Positions 10,421 to 24,900 of a DNA stretch of 64,000 nucleotides are shown here, piece after piece. Location: NCBI GenBank assembly GCA_947579665.1, contig OX388349.1, positions 67,646,841 through 67,710,840 on the forward strand. Reading direction: 5' to 3'. Numbering within the stretch: position 1 is the first letter of the stretch; every line of letters starts with the position of its first letter. The translations under genes were made by a program, and so were the position numbers. Origin of the DNA: Sympetrum striolatum. Lineage: Eukaryota > Arthropoda > Insecta > Odonata > Libellulidae. Below the pieces are notes generated by a model. The model was not told where the DNA came from, made no database searches, and was given only the letters and a program-made list of their open reading frames with translations.

Positions 10421-11165
10421 AAAAAAGGACTAGATGAGGTGAGAGTATCTTCGGAAGACCAGTTAGGAAATGAAAGGGGCATAAAAATACAGGATATACA
10501 AATGTTACAATATACTACGTTTTGCTGACGACATAGCCGTGATTGCTAGGAATGAAGAGGAATTTACATGCTACACCAAATGGAAACTATACTCAGTAGC
10601 CAATAAGACATGAAACTGGACAAAAAGAAGATGGAAATTCTCAGAGTGGAGAAAAGCAATAATGTTATTACGAGAGTTTCCATTCATGGGGTGCAACTAG
10701 AAAGTGTACAAGAATTTACATACCTAGGCAGTAAAATAACAGCTGACGTTAGAAACAAACGAAACATAATCAACATGGTGAGTATGGCAAAGTGGCATTT
10801 AACTAGAAGAAGAGGTGCTTAACATCAAGTAATATAAGTTTAAGCCACAGGATGAGATTAGTCTCCACCAATGAAGTCTTCCAGAAAATTAACGAACACC
10901 CTACACTATGCAAGTACCTTAAAAGGAGGAGGGATGAATGGATTGGAGATATCCTAAGGTGAAAAAACTGCCATAGAACATATAAGAGAGAAGCATGTAG
11001 AAGCGGAAGAAAATGTAGAAGTCGACCCAGAATGAAGTATATCAAACAGATAATGGAAGATGTCGGTTGTACATCCTATACCGAATTGAAACGCCACACA
11101 GAGAGAATGAAGAAGAGAGATAGCTGTCAACCAGCCTGAGAGCTGAAAACCAAATAAGAAGATTA
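10421..11165 (+). mobile_element. LINE (endonuclease/RT family) copy 2, 3' half of reverse transcriptase and C-terminus
   Basis: Continuation of 8780-9409 after the nested element. It contains a degraded FADDIAVIARNEEEF box (catalytic Asp pair, about 10520-10560), then MKLDKKKMEILRVEKSNN and EFTYLGSKITADVRNK at 10610-10770. Further on are a WIGDILR-like stretch, the DVGCTSY-like stretch and a final SCQPA-stop near 11140. This order matches the family seen at 7440 and 42600. Frameshifts and stops show it is inactive. Confidence 0.8.
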
Positions 11166-12000
11166 AATCCAACGTTCGAGTGGACAACCAGACGTTCTTG
11201 TAGGTTCTCGCGACAGATGTATTTATTCAATGATTTAATATGACCGTGTAGAGACATATCGCCTGCAACTTGGGTTATCACCCAGCAGAGAAGCAAATGA
11301 ATATATTTATAGCTTGACAAACGAGTATCACTTCAAACAATTCTTTCGGCCAATTAATACATTTGTGCTATTTTTGGCTTTGCAAACAAATATTTAAGCG
11401 TTTACTCGCGAGTGTACGCACAAAAAAATCGGGAATGAGCTTAACTAATCGAATTATTCCCGCTTTCTGATGAACAAAGTGGTAGCTGTCAGGCCGTGTT
11501 CAAGGATAATTTTGGATTCGGAATTGAGGACTTGTTAGTGGAACCGCCTTTTAGCTTCCGAATAATTTGCCAAACGAACGCAATTTAGGAACGAGTTATC
11601 TCTCTTATCCGTGGTATCACCGTGTAATGTGAGTTTACTCGAATATTATATTGAATAAATACTGTCTAACGTAACTTGATTGAATTTCATATTAAAAACT
11701 TTATTGAAAAAGTCAAAAGAAATAATACGTATGTTCCAATTCCATAAATAGAACCCAAAAAGGGGTTCGACGGTTAGGGGTTAGAACCCATAAATATACA
11801 TCCCGGCTCTTAATAGTTCTTAAGATTCTAACGATGGTGTTTTTCGTCGGAAAAGTTAAACCTCTTTTTTAGTTCTATTTGTCGAATTGATACATGTTAT
11901 TTCTTTTGATTTTGTCATTAAAGCTTTTTATTATGTATATATTAAGTTTTTTTACCGTTTTCTCCCCACGTTGGAATCATATCGACCAAATAACAGTTAC
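11166..12000. other. Upstream intergenic DNA of the corin-like gene
   Basis: No transposon or gene is recognised. Composition shifts from AT-rich to GC-richer at about 12000, where the putative promoter island starts. Confidence 0.45.
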
Positions 12001-12901
12001 AAATGCCATCGGAGGAATCAGCCACTCGAGTCGTACCACTACACTTACTCAGAATCGACAATTTTCCCCGAAGCGCGAGGGAATTATTGGACCGTCAATC
12101 GCAACTCTCTAAAAACCATCGGTGGCCGGCAATGAACCGAGAAACGCCCCACAAGCGGAAGCGTGGACATTTCTCCAAAACCGACAAAGCACCTCCATTA
12201 AAAAAAAACATAGCGAACCTATTATCCCCCGCTTGTTGCTGCGTTTATCGGAATGTCGATGCCTTATGAACGCTCCCCCGCGCCTCGGCATGGCCTTTCC
12301 CACAACTCCCCTTCACATTTTCCCGTCTTCCCCCACCTACTCCCACCTGCCCTCGAATTCCCTCGCTACCGCCCCTTCCGAGCACAACTCCATCGCTCCC
12401 CAAGACAACAGAGTGGCTCGAGACGCAGTCTGAGTCTCTCGCTTGGAGACCCCCATCCGGATATCATCCACTTTTTCCCGGCGAGACAACGGTGATCGCT
12501 GAGCGCTCCCCTTCTCCCGTCTTAACCGTTGGTACGGGACAACCGCTTCGGCTAAATGACGCCTTGACATTTCGTGCTTCGATCTCGCGAGTGTTGCGTC
12601 TCCTCCGACCGCAGAAGAGGCGATGGGAGATTGAGGTGCCGTCGGAGAAGTGGAGGAACCTTTAGTTGCCGCGCTTGGGCTGCCTTCGCGAGCGGATCTT
12701 TGGTGAAAGGCTGCGGATCGAGTGGTGCCCCGCCTCTGTTAGGCCCCCAGAAGAGGGTGGGAGTATATCTCTTGGAGGAGAATTATCTTCCCTTGGATTT
12801 GGTTTGGGTGTTGGTGAAAGGTTATCCTTGGTGCTTCTGGTGAGGAATCGTGTAGTTGCAGGGACATCCCGGAGGCCTTCCGGGGTGCGTCCAAGAGAAA
12901 C
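12001..12901 (+). promoter_or_regulatory. CpG-rich promoter and 5' leader of the corin-like gene (inferred)
   Basis: This ~900-base stretch is visibly richer in G+C and CpG than anything on either side and ends at the first coding exon. It carries a CTCGCGAG palindrome near 12585, a motif common in CpG-type promoters. Open frames occur in several phases (for example 12574-12843 and 12666-12905), but they overlap, lack known domains and end at or before the ATG, so upstream open frames in a 5' leader are the more likely reading. No convincing TATA box was found. The transcription start cannot be placed from sequence. Confidence 0.45.
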
Positions 12902-12955
12902 ATGACAGCCGACGTGCCTAAAGCGGGCCGGAGGAAGGCTTCACTGGAATCAAAG
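12902..12955 (+). CDS. Corin: Corin-like gene, exon 1 (residues 1-18)
   Basis: ATG with an A at -3 opens [18 protein letters not shown] and runs directly into the donor AAG|GTAAGG. Upstream in this frame there is no other ATG before a stop at 12815, which fixes the start if this exon is used. The basic, hydrophilic peptide fits a cytoplasmic tail. It joins exon 2 in phase 0. It is linked to the rest over 31.5 kb only by phase, position in a CpG island and type II topology, so it is less certain than later exons. Confidence 0.55.
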
Positions 12956-15900
12956 GTAAGGGAATAGTAATAGAAGGGAAAGGAGTGTATTGCTCCATCT
13001 CAGCTTTAAAGTAGGATGTTTTGCTCCTCTTTGCAAATTTTAGGAGGGAGAAGGAGTATGTGTCTTCCATTTAAAACTTAGAAGGAATAGTAATTGTGTG
13101 TGTTAAAAATGCTAAAATATTTACTCGATTCCCCTTATATAATAGTGTTATCATCATGTTTTCCAAGTAAATTATTAATTATAATATGTGACTACCCATG
13201 TCATCCCAGATTTCTAGAAAATTTTCACCCATAGTCCTGTTGATTTTCATTAAATAAAAGCTGGATAATCTACTATTCAGATACTTTCTGAAATTATTAA
13301 ATAGTTTTCCTCTTTATGAGAAGTGCTTATGGTGCATTTCCAATTGTATTCTGACTTATGATTCTCTATAGGGGTTCTGAAAGTCTCATAACCCAGAAAA
13401 TATTAATAAAATAGAAAATGTTTTATTTCCAACCAAAGAAATTGAAATTGCCGAGAATAAAGTAATATTTAATTTGGTTTTAATTTCGGTAGCTGCTTAA
13501 TCCTATAACAAATCCTGGTAGTTATTTATCTAGTTGGTAAATGGTACAATGGTAAATTTTGAAAAAAACTTGGATTTGAAAAAGAAATTCGAAAAAAATA
13601 ATTTCCGGGAGTATCAGCTGAGCCGCGATCCGTACTAACAGAATCCAAGGTTTACTCAGCTCAGCTCATATTGAAATAAATTTAGTTGAAATTTAATCTA
13701 CAAACTTTCAGTCATCAGTTTCAGTCATTTTAGCTCTTGCCACTAAATTTTATGACTCTATTCATCGCATACTTTTCAGTGGACACTCTCATAATTGCTT
13801 TTTTCTATGAGACGCAATGTGATGTAGACGTAAAAGAGCAGGGAAGATTGAATCTTAAAGTTGTCGCTTTACTTTTAAGTACTCCTTAACATTTCATTTT
13901 ATTAGACAGAGTTGTTAGATCATCCTACAATATCATGCATAGTAGATTATTCAAAATGGATTACACGCTATTATTACCCTTAGCAAATATTTTTATAGGA
14001 TGTGGGAATAGGTTAAACTTACGCCCTGTCGAATATCGTTTTTAAGGGGTGAAAAAACTCTCTTTTATGCGGTGTTGTAATATTGTAAAAATATATCTTA
14101 AGGAGCTTATTTAATTTTTAAACGAATTAAAGAAGAAAATCTTCGTTCAATATTCTCTTCATATCAATTCTTTCTATTAAATATCAGTTGCTTACGTATT
14201 TTTATTTTATTGATAACATTATTTTGTTTTACTGCTGTAACCAACCAAAAACTAATTTTCATTTTGGTGATTTCCACCTGCGTTATTTTATAGGTATGTC
14301 ATGGTTACGGGTATTCGGCGAGAAATTTCCTTTGCTCGTACAATAACATCATTAGTTAGAATAGTTCCTAGGGATAAACTTTATAAATATTTACGGAAGG
14401 AAACATTTATTCAATTATATAAGTTAATCTTCTTTACACAAGATCTTGGATGTATTCCATTATGCAGAAAATGTAGGACTTAAAGTTATAGAATTACCCT
14501 GGAATCTTAGAACTTCAAACAAAGAAATAGTGATTCATTATATTTTTCCGAAACTTATGATTTTGGATTTTTGGATATCAAAATTTAGAGGTATGATCTA
14601 TGTCAGTAGAAGAGTCTTCTGAAAATCTCAATGTGTATGAAATGGTTATTTTTCGTACTAATCGGAGATGGAGTATTCAGGCGGTTTGAACTTCAATGTT
14701 TCCACTACCAGTTACCAAACCCCTGAAGGGGGAATGAGACTTACTTCGCAGGGTTTCTACTTACTTTCTCCGCTAAGTCAGTGTTCTATAGAGGGTAAAA
14801 ATCCACGTCAGTTCAGCTCACATGAAGAACATTTTCATAGCATTCAATGAATACGAATGAATGCCATTGTTAAGCAAAATTCTGTACTTTTCGCATCATC
14901 TCAACTGTGAACAGTACTGAGACAAAAGTAAATCAAAGATGCAAATTCTATACTCAGAAGCAAAACAAATTGTAAATTAAATACTACAGTCGTCAAGATG
15001 CTGTTGAAGATCAAGGAGAAAGAAAAATACCAGAGCTAATAAATGAATACAAAAAATTACGATGACATTCGTATTCAATTTCAACTGCATTCTCGAAACA
15101 ACGAAATTTCCGGCACGTCCGTTAGACTCGAGCACGGTTCGAAAGCCCTCAGATAGAAGCCCAAGAATGTGGAAGTCATCCCCCTTTTTTCGTGTTCTGC
15201 GGAGGGTGAAGTTTCTGGTATGGAAGAGGCTCGTCGAAAGGGAAGCGAGAAGGGGATGTCAGCGTCGACACAACGACTCTGTTACACGCCTCGCTTGGAG
15301 AGAAAATTCAGCGTTCCGCTTTCCAGATTTCACTGACGGAGGGCTTGAGGGGGGGATTTTCCGCCTGCCCCAGTAAACAGGGTCGTGTTCTCGAGCGCCG
15401 TCTCTGGGGCCTGCTTGGACCATTGAAGACGCCGCATCCTTCGGTGATGAGTGTTCCTCCTAAATGACGGATGGTAATTGACCATTGCTCCAATGAGCCC
15501 GCGTTCTGGTTCGTGCTAGTCAAGGGCGATTAATAACACCGCGGCGATTAACCGAGTTCAAAGCACCGTGAGACAAGCGCAGGACTACGATTCCACGCAG
15601 AGTTTACTCTTTTCCCGTGAAAAATCTTCCAGGAACGAATTGCCGGTCCCTGTATCGCCGGTTCGCCAACCTTATTAGCTATAAAAAGACCACGCGTCGC
15701 CGCGTTAATTAATTAAGGACGATCCTCAGAGTTACGTGGGAAAAGATGCGGGAAGGCCTTGAAAAGGAAGATATCCATCTAGATTGAATACGGGGCTCAT
15801 TTGGAAAATTTCTTCGGCTTGGTAAAAGATAAGGAAAATCTTTTTCCTTTCTCGCTCTGTGAGAACCTGCGAAAACGAGATGTATCCGACGCTTTTATTT

Positions 15901-18900
15901 TTGGATTAATTCGAGGATTCGACAGCGTGTATCTTCTGAATGAACGAAAGTACTTTCTCAATCCGTTTCGTTCTACGCCGCAATTGATATATCTCGTGCG
16001 TTGGAGGATTTGTTTGTAACGCGAGCGGATAACAACGGGCGTTGAAGTCTCCTGTCGTAGACAGCGGTTGCGGTGACGCCGATCTCACTTCCTACAACAA
16101 CGAGATACATATTTCATCTCCTTTTACGCCGTATTCCTTTATGGTGTTGGTAAATACATTTTCCGTTAGCACAATCTCGGCAAGTATATTCGAGTCTAGA
16201 AATGGCAATCATTGCATTTAATTCAGTTGTATTACTTTATCTTTCCATTTATAATTTGCTATACAAATGCTGATGTTTGTATGCGTTCATCCATCATAAC
16301 CAATAGGTTCGATGTAAGAAGAGACTTTTTAATCTCAATCTTGCCCAAATAAAGATGATTTATTATTATTATCTTACTAGCATCTTCAGTCAGTAGACTG
16401 GCCGATGATCTTTGCTATACCTTCAAATACAATTATATTAATTTCTATACACTTATTATATTGAATCCAAAAATATCTAATGAGCAAATTAACATCTTTA
16501 AGAGTAAAAAGAACATAGTGATCACATTATTCAACTGGCCTCAAATTAAAATATTTTCAGTGCAATCAGTTTTAATTTTACGACTTTGCAGCAACCTCAG
16601 AAGCAACTTTATAGTTAATAAGTAACGGAATTCATAAAGTTGTGATAATGAGCATATGAGCTTCTTGACGAAAATAATCGAATTATAATTTATTTTCTTA
16701 ACAGTTGGACTTTCAGATCTCTGGTGTTTTCGACATTATTGCTGGAAATAATTATCTATATTACTCCAATACTTATTGAAAGATTCAAAAACGCGTAAAT
16801 TCACCTGCACAAACTACATAAATTTCCACTTTCTAAATTATTGCATTTTCTTCATGCGGAAGTGGAAACCATGCAAGACAATGCCTCACATTATTAGATA
16901 GAGCACGGAGGAATGCAGAAAAATGGTGAAAAAATGTAACAGAAAATTATTGGCTTTTATTTCGAATTTCATACGTTATTTATACTGATACATTATTGAT
17001 GGAGACAGGCAAGGTACGTTTTTTGTCCGAGGGAGGGACCAATAATGTACTGGGCAACATTCCATGTGGTGAAATAAAACAACATGGAGCCTTGGGTGGA
17101 CGGCCTCGCATTCTTCAGCTTTCATATCCTACAGAGTGATTGAAAACGATCAGATAATTTATACAAGGCACTGAATCCGCTTTCCAGTATGGGACAAAAA
17201 AGATCGCTCTGCAAATGTAAATCTCTTTGGTATCAATAATCATACGCGCTATTTCTCTTTAAACCGGATTCAATATTTATCAGATCGAAGCTCCTTGATA
17301 AAAGGATGGTTCATTAAGTTGTTGAGACTGATTGTAGTGGAAAATAGGCGCATCACATTTTTTGAAAGAAAGATTTCATTTGACAAAGTTGATTATACCC
17401 CACAGATAGGTAACTCGTACAGGGATAGTGTACGAATGTAGTGTACAATGATTATTGATACATCATAGAGAAAAATCATTTTAATTGCATCGATTACTAT
17501 TCATATAATTTAAATTACCATATTCCTGAGTATGAATTATTTAAATCCTAAGTATACCATAGCCTATGAACGAATACATTTGTATTAATATCGTGTATTG
17601 GATATTCCCTTTCTAAACTGTTTATAAATATTCAACAGGTTTCTAAATCCCGAGTCTTTTCACCCCTAAATAGGAGAGCTAAGAAAAGCGAAGTAGAATC
17701 GACAGATCCTTATAATGAAGAGTCGAGAAAGCAATGTTTTCCAAATAGTGATTGAGAACGTCGCCTCAATTTCTCCATCTACGTCGTGTATCCGCAAGTT
17801 ATTGTACTTCTAAATTTCCTCCCGAGCGATGCAAGTAAAAGCAGAGGAAAGTCCTTTGCATGACATATAAGGGCATACTTTCTCCATAACAAATGATGAA
17901 GATCTCAACGCCCGAGAACGAAAGAATAGGATCATAAAAAAACTCGTTTATGGTCGCGGCCGCAAAACGACCATTGTTTTGATGAGTTTCTGTAAATTAT
18001 ATAGAACATTTTCTTGATTTCTGGCAACCGTAGATCTTTGACGAAAATTAACATAATGGTATAAAATAAAATCATTGTATCGGCTGTAAATCTTAATGCT
18101 TGAGTTAACACCCTGTGGTAAAAATTCCATCATCCAACAATTAGTGTGATCATTCGCGATAAAGATTTATTTATTTCTATTCAAATAATTTGCGCGCCAA
18201 GTATATTAGCATTAAGGGCTTTTTTTAAATTAAAATATCCTTTTTTGAAAGTTAGCTCTTCTGTCATAGGTATGCTGTGAAGGTCATTAACTGAAAGAAA
18301 GTGAAATATGGCAGATGGTCTCTTCGGATGAGAGTGACACGATTTTCACTACTCATTATTTTTCTTTTTCCATTTCAGTAGCTTTTCGAGTAGCGGTCAC
18401 TTTCGAGCGAAGCATCACCTTATTTGCTCTAGAGATAGCGAGAATGTCGAGGGATGAGTTTGCGGGATACGTAATTTATCTCTTTGAAGCCTCCTACGTT
18501 ACTCTCCTCATACCTTCTATGCTCACGCTAAGAATAACAGGAAAATGAAACAGTTATCGTACTAAGGATGGTTAATTGATTTATGATGCACTGTTTTATT
18601 CTTTAAATCTTTTTTCATCGAATGCGAACATTTTTAATTCAAGGGATAGGAATATTATAAATCGGAATATAACCAATGTAAAATTTCCACATATTGAGTT
18701 TGATTCATAAATACGGACTGTAATGATAAAATGCTTTTTTCATTTTAAACGTACGTTACAATGCTCTATTTAGCCTAAATCATGTAAAATGATTTCTTTG
18801 GAAGTTTACGTGAGGTGACTGAAGAGGATACAAATTATTTGAGTGTTATTAAACAGAGTGGGATGTCCATCGGAATGTTGTAAACGTATTACACCTTGCT

Positions 18901-21900
18901 CACGGAAATATTCATGATGATAACATTGATGTTTATCGAATTTAGTTATGGAATGAAAACAGCTTTGCTCTACAGACGCAAAAATCGGTTGAGCTCAGTT
19001 TTAGAAAACACGATTTCTTACTCAAAAGAAGTAGGAAGTAAATCAAGCGCTGTATCTGCATTCACGGTTGAATTCATCATCTTCATAATATAGATCAGAT
19101 AATATTAAATTATTACTTTGAATCATGAATGATTGAACTTTCTCGTTTCATTTATTCTTCAGATTACTGCTAATTCCATTGTAAACTCTCCCTCTTATTT
19201 CTCGATAGGGTAATTTCAGGTGCTATCGAACAGCTCTGGTGTCATACTTATTTATAAGAGATGCCTTAAGAATAAATCAAACATGACCTTGATGCGTGGC
19301 GTCCACAGCAAATGCATTCCGTTTTGCCTGTGAAATGAACTTCGTGATTCGTATGCCCATCCACGAAAATAAATTTGGAGTGACTTATGATTGTATTTTA
19401 TCGAAAAGAAGCAATGATCAATCAGTAATTTATTGCAGCATTGCAGAGTTATGAAAGATAAACTTATAAGCAGAAAGAATTTACTGCTAAGCTATCGTAG
19501 ATTTAATCTAACAAACAACACCCAGTAATTAGGAATGCCATCTCCGATATTTTTAGGATTGATGACATTATGAATAGATACCATACGCTAGGTATTTAGG
19601 CACTTTTTATCGGATATTCCTAATTGATTCTATCCTAGATTTTCTTCGAAAAAGCTCACGCAAATGGCCATCGTGATGATCATGAAAGAGAACGTTTCCT
19701 GACTTTAATTTACTCACGAATTTGCGTTCAAAAGGAAACAGAGCAGAACGCGTGCGGAATCTTTCCAAGTCCAGCGGTCCAGAATCCAAAGATCGCGTGC
19801 TTGGAACCAAATGCAAGTCGTAAATTTTAGGAAAGTAGGCTCGTGTATGTATTGCTGAGTGGAAACGAATAAATAAAGAACAGCATCATTCAATTTACAT
19901 GACATGATTGGCTATGGTTACTTTAATTTGATAACATGATAGAAAGAGCAAATTTAGCCATAATGTCCAAAATAAAATTAATAAACGTGACTTTTCTTCG
20001 TTTTATTTTTTTAGTCTGTGTGGCAGCTATATATTTATATCGAAAAAATCGAATTTAATCTATGAATCGTAAATTTATTTGTCAGATTGTTGAACTTAGA
20101 TTCAAAAAGTCTGACGTGAAGCAATTTTCGCAGCACAAGGAAAAATATATATATCATCTGTTCTCCTTATAAGGCATCATTACTGAATAGAAAAACTGAA
20201 ACGCAGTATTGACGCTTAGATCCAAGAACAAACCTACACATAAGAAGAATGTGGTTACACCTTACTTACACTTTACTACATAATAGATAACATTATGATT
20301 CAATTCGAAATTTGATTAAAATGAGTCATAAATATTACAACAATGACCAGAAAATTGGTATTAATTCAAATAATATATCGAAATAATAAATTGAAAGTAT
20401 AATTATTATTTTGCTGGCGTCAACTATAGAAAAATGTAATTAGTAGATTGAGAAGGGAAGAGTTTTTCCCTTTTCTTTACTGGCACGATTCGAAAATTTG
20501 TATCGAATTCTAAACAGCAGCGTGAACTATTTCTTTCCAACTCATCATATGTCCCTCTCGGAACTTTCATCAAAAAAGATGCTCAGGCTGCAAAAGTTCC
20601 ACCACTATATTTTTGGTGAAAATACGATAACATGCGTTGTGTCTCGGGAAAGCATAAACTGTTGCCGGGGGAGAACTTACAGAAAGGGCAATAAACTTTA
20701 AAGCATTCACCTCTCCCGAGAGTATATTTATTTACAAAAACAACCTCATCATGAGTCGCGAAACCATAGCCTTTCATGTCTTTTCCGCGCAGAATTGTGA
20801 TACAACTTTCCTTTTAGAGGCCCTATTTTTAGGTTCGGCCCTCGTAAGAGACAGACATGATTCCCATTCACTTCCCTCTTTTGCCCTTTTGACGACGCCG
20901 CTGCAGCTGTAGCCCAATGAGATCGAAACCAGAAGAGAAATTCGCCTTGAGGACGCAAAAAATGAAGAGCCGATGATTTCTTATTGGCCATTTCCCGTTG
21001 CATTTAAAGAGATCTCTCTGCTTCACATGCGCGTATTGAGGGCAAGATATAATTCCCTGGGAATAAAACATGGGGCGGCTGTGACCCAGTTAGAGTTCTT
21101 AGGAACGCTCTTGCCGGAATTTCGCCTAGCATTTTCATTTGCCTCCGAATCATCTGAGGGATGCGTGCGGTCGCAGCTTTCCTTCGGGTTTTTTACAACT
21201 GCATCCGCATCGTGTATAATCAAGGGCAAGCGTGAAACTCATTCTCACGCAAATAATCAACGTCGGGACGGTTCTCTGAGTGCACGCCATGAGTATAGGG
21301 AATTTTCGACGTTAAGCATCATCTTTACAATGTCCATTTGTCTCTCCTGCCACGTAATTCGGTATTGTTCGCTATATTTTCTCATATGTTGTCCGTTTTT
21401 TTTTACCGCCAGAAGCTTTCCGTTTTCTCTTCATCAGCGTCTCGGCGTTGTCTTTCCTACTACGAAATATGCGAGATTTCTAAAGGGATAACTGTCTTTC
21501 GGAATTTATAGATATGATAGGTGGAATGATTTTACCCTTTCTTTCCCATTAAAAAGAAACTAAACTAAATTTTTCAATACTGAAACAAAGTCTGCATCAA
21601 ATTGTCCACCTTTTTTCAATCCTGAAAGTGTTTAAACGGAGGTGTGGAAACTCTTTCATCGAAAGTATAAATGTATTTAAGTTCCTTTAGGTCATATATG
21701 AAACCATTATGCCGTACATGAGTTGCATATCTAACTTCTTAGTATGTGCAATAATTTGGCTCCTAAGAAAGAAAATAGCTACAATACATAAAATAATCAT
21801 GAATAACCACAATAGATAAATGTTAGGGTTCTTACCTTTAGAGTGAATTCAACAAATAACATGTAGAAGTTATATTTTCTACAAATATCTCAGAGGTTTA

Positions 21901-24900
21901 AAAAAATTGCTGTTTTCTTTGCATGTGCGTAAAGTCTCAAGATAGCATACTAAAAATGTTTTTATTTGGCATAACTCATGTCAATTTTAAAGGAAAAACA
22001 CGGTTTACAGGCTCGTGATTCAATGGTTTTCACTATGTTATTTCATATGAGGTTCGTACTTTGTAACTGCATAAGCTTTTCGTATTCTCTTTAACGATGT
22101 ATTTCCTACCATGAAATATGCGAGATTTCTAAGAAGCTTGGATTAAGGCTTTCTTAAAGTAAAGGTATAGAGGATAGAATAATATTCCAGTTTGTCTCTC
22201 TGAAAAAGAAAGTATGCCTTCATTTTCACTACTGAAACAGCGTCTTTGTTGAATCGCCCATTATTTATCTCTCCCAAACATGTTTAAATGGAATAGGGAA
22301 ATCTTTTCTTATCAAAAGTTGTAAGTTCTATAGGCTGCATAATCATTAGGTCGCACGTGAAAGGCATAATTTGACTGCAAAAATGTGTATTGATTTGGCT
22401 CAGTAAAATACATAACAATAATGATTAAATAATCACAAATAACCGTGATGCATAGCTTTAAATTTTCCTAATGTGTGTGAAAGAAAAACATGTACGGGTT
22501 TACTATCCTTAAGTGTCTCGGACGTATAAAAGATTCCTGTTTTCGCGGAAAACGAAATAATAGGGAACGTTGAGGCAAATTAACCTACCGAATGATAGGA
22601 CACTTATGTGTCTACGTTTTTTTTATAAAAGAGAACATTCATAAAACCCCAAAGATGACTAAAAATACGAAAATATATCTCTTATTATGTAATTTATGAC
22701 CATTTCAAGGATAATCACAGTTAACGGTTCATTTAGCATCATAACTTCCTGCATTCAGAGTTTCAAATTCCATTCCCAACATTTTCTAAAATGTATTTTT
22801 ATGATTAATTTTAAGTTATTCCTTGAATTTGCACAAACTGCTCGTAAATATTATCTGTGATACAGACAAAAATCTATTCAGCTTTTCAAAAATTCTATGC
22901 TTGTAGAATAAATTGAAGGTATTCTCTTTCGTAGGAATGCAGCACATGAAGCACATACTTGTACTTCATGAGGGGGAAAATTTAAGACTCAATCAGTCAG
23001 TTTTCTTCGAACAAAATTAGTAAGTTCACCGATAAATGGTACTTAATTTAAACAATATAATACTTTTATAGTACTACACAATCCATTTATTTTCGTCCAG
23101 TATTATATCTCATCTTTTACATCGTTATTTTCTATCTAAATGTACTTATCTCGAACAATGGAATATTTTTCATTTGTCTATTAATATAGTATGTAGAAAA
23201 AATCATTACGCTCATCTTTGTCTGTGGCTGTGATATTATTAAAGTTAGTAAGGCTGAATATTAGCATTTCTGAGGTCGATATGGTTTAGCTTGTGGAGGA
23301 TATAGGACAAAAAAGAGACTCGTAGTTACTTTAACATTTTACATCCGATTGATTTTACTGTCAGAAGTTGTATGTGGGCTTTTTTTGTCATTCATGTCAT
23401 GTCATTTTATCATGATTGGCTTTCATTTTGGTTTTTATTTATTGAATCCAAAGGAAAGCGTGATTCATATGGTTATTGTACTACACTTATGTATACGCTC
23501 ATAGCATTCTGGTTTAGTATGGAAAACTATTTTTGTTAGTAGGCCTCATTACCTTTCCGAAGCTTTCGGTTACTAATTACATAAGGCTTGAGAACCCAAC
23601 CAGTCTTTGGGCGAGTGGCCATACACGCAGAGAGACGGATAATCGCCAGAAAAGGGAAGTAGCAGTTTACTTTTGTCTGTTTGGGTGTCTGTAAGTTATT
23701 CAGCCAAAAGGGCGGTTGATACCTCACCCCGTATAACATTAGCGACCAAGAGCTACTAGGGGAAATGAGGCTTACTAAACAGGATGAGTAGTGAGGTAGT
23801 TCGCCCTTACTTTTCTGAAAGATGACTTACTTATGACGTATTAATGTTCTTTACCATAGTTTTGACTTCATGATTACTTCTTAGTACCTTATTTACCCTA
23901 TAGTTAAATATTTGTGTGCCACTCAGAGGAACAGGCACCTTACAACAATTGTTTCTTCCCGTGAGGAAAGAAGTACTTCCCTATGTGAACTATCCTAGCT
24001 ATTCCATGATGAGGTGTGTAAGTTGAATCAATAAAAAATAACTCATTGGTATCCACCTCAGTTAGCTCTTGGCCTTTATTATTCTGTACGATTATCAATA
24101 TCGTCCTTTGACCTTGATTCTCATGACACGCTTTTTAAGTTTTCTCATCAAGTAAAAGTGCTGTTATGAGGATTCAAAGCATGTTCCCGCCCCGTTCCGA
24201 GCCCTCGCGTTTCCGCTGTGAAAAGTGACGGATGATATTTTCCATTTCTCACCTGAATGTCATTACCATAACAAAGACAAAAGAGCACACACAGACTTTC
24301 GATAGACATAAGTAAAAAAAAGGGTCCTAATTTGTAGTCCGAGCTACAGTGCATTGACAAACAACGTTCCCATTCATCGAACATTTTAACGGCTTCGTGA
24401 CTAGTGTGCCGGCTAACGCGGAGACTTAAACGTGATTCTCACGAATGTTTTCCGAGTAGATCCTCTTTCCTATCCATCCCTCGACCCGTTTCTCCCATTC
24501 GAGGGAATGCGTGTCTCAACGGAAAGATCTTCCCGCATAATGGTCCACTTCACTAAGAATGGGTTTCTCATTTTACGGCACGGAAATGAAGCTCACGCAT
24601 CGTAAATCATTCTGTAGGTAGATATGTCCGATATAGCCCATTGGTATCAACCAGCTCACTTAGATCTATATAATTTCGATCATAATTAACTAGATTTTAC
24701 AATTTATCTGCAATCGATTCAAATTATATCATTACGCGACTGTCTTTTATTCACGCAATAATTATTATTTCACTTTCTCTGGCTTCTCCGACTTTAATTC
24801 TGTTACTTTAATCGGGAATAATTGTTTAAAATTATTTCTAGTTGTTCGGTGAAAAGATACAATTAAATTAATAATTACAGCTGTTTCTGAAGAGCACACG

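Noticed and set aside
12574..12905. Two overlapping frames (89 and 79 codons) just upstream of exon 1
   Set aside because: Neither is in phase with exon 1 or has a recognisable domain; they are better explained as upstream open frames in a GC-rich leader.
20973..21491. 172-codon + strand open frame
   Set aside because: No domain, signal peptide or splice context; openness fits local GC-rich composition, and its 3' part runs into a drifted tandem duplication whose partner is not open.
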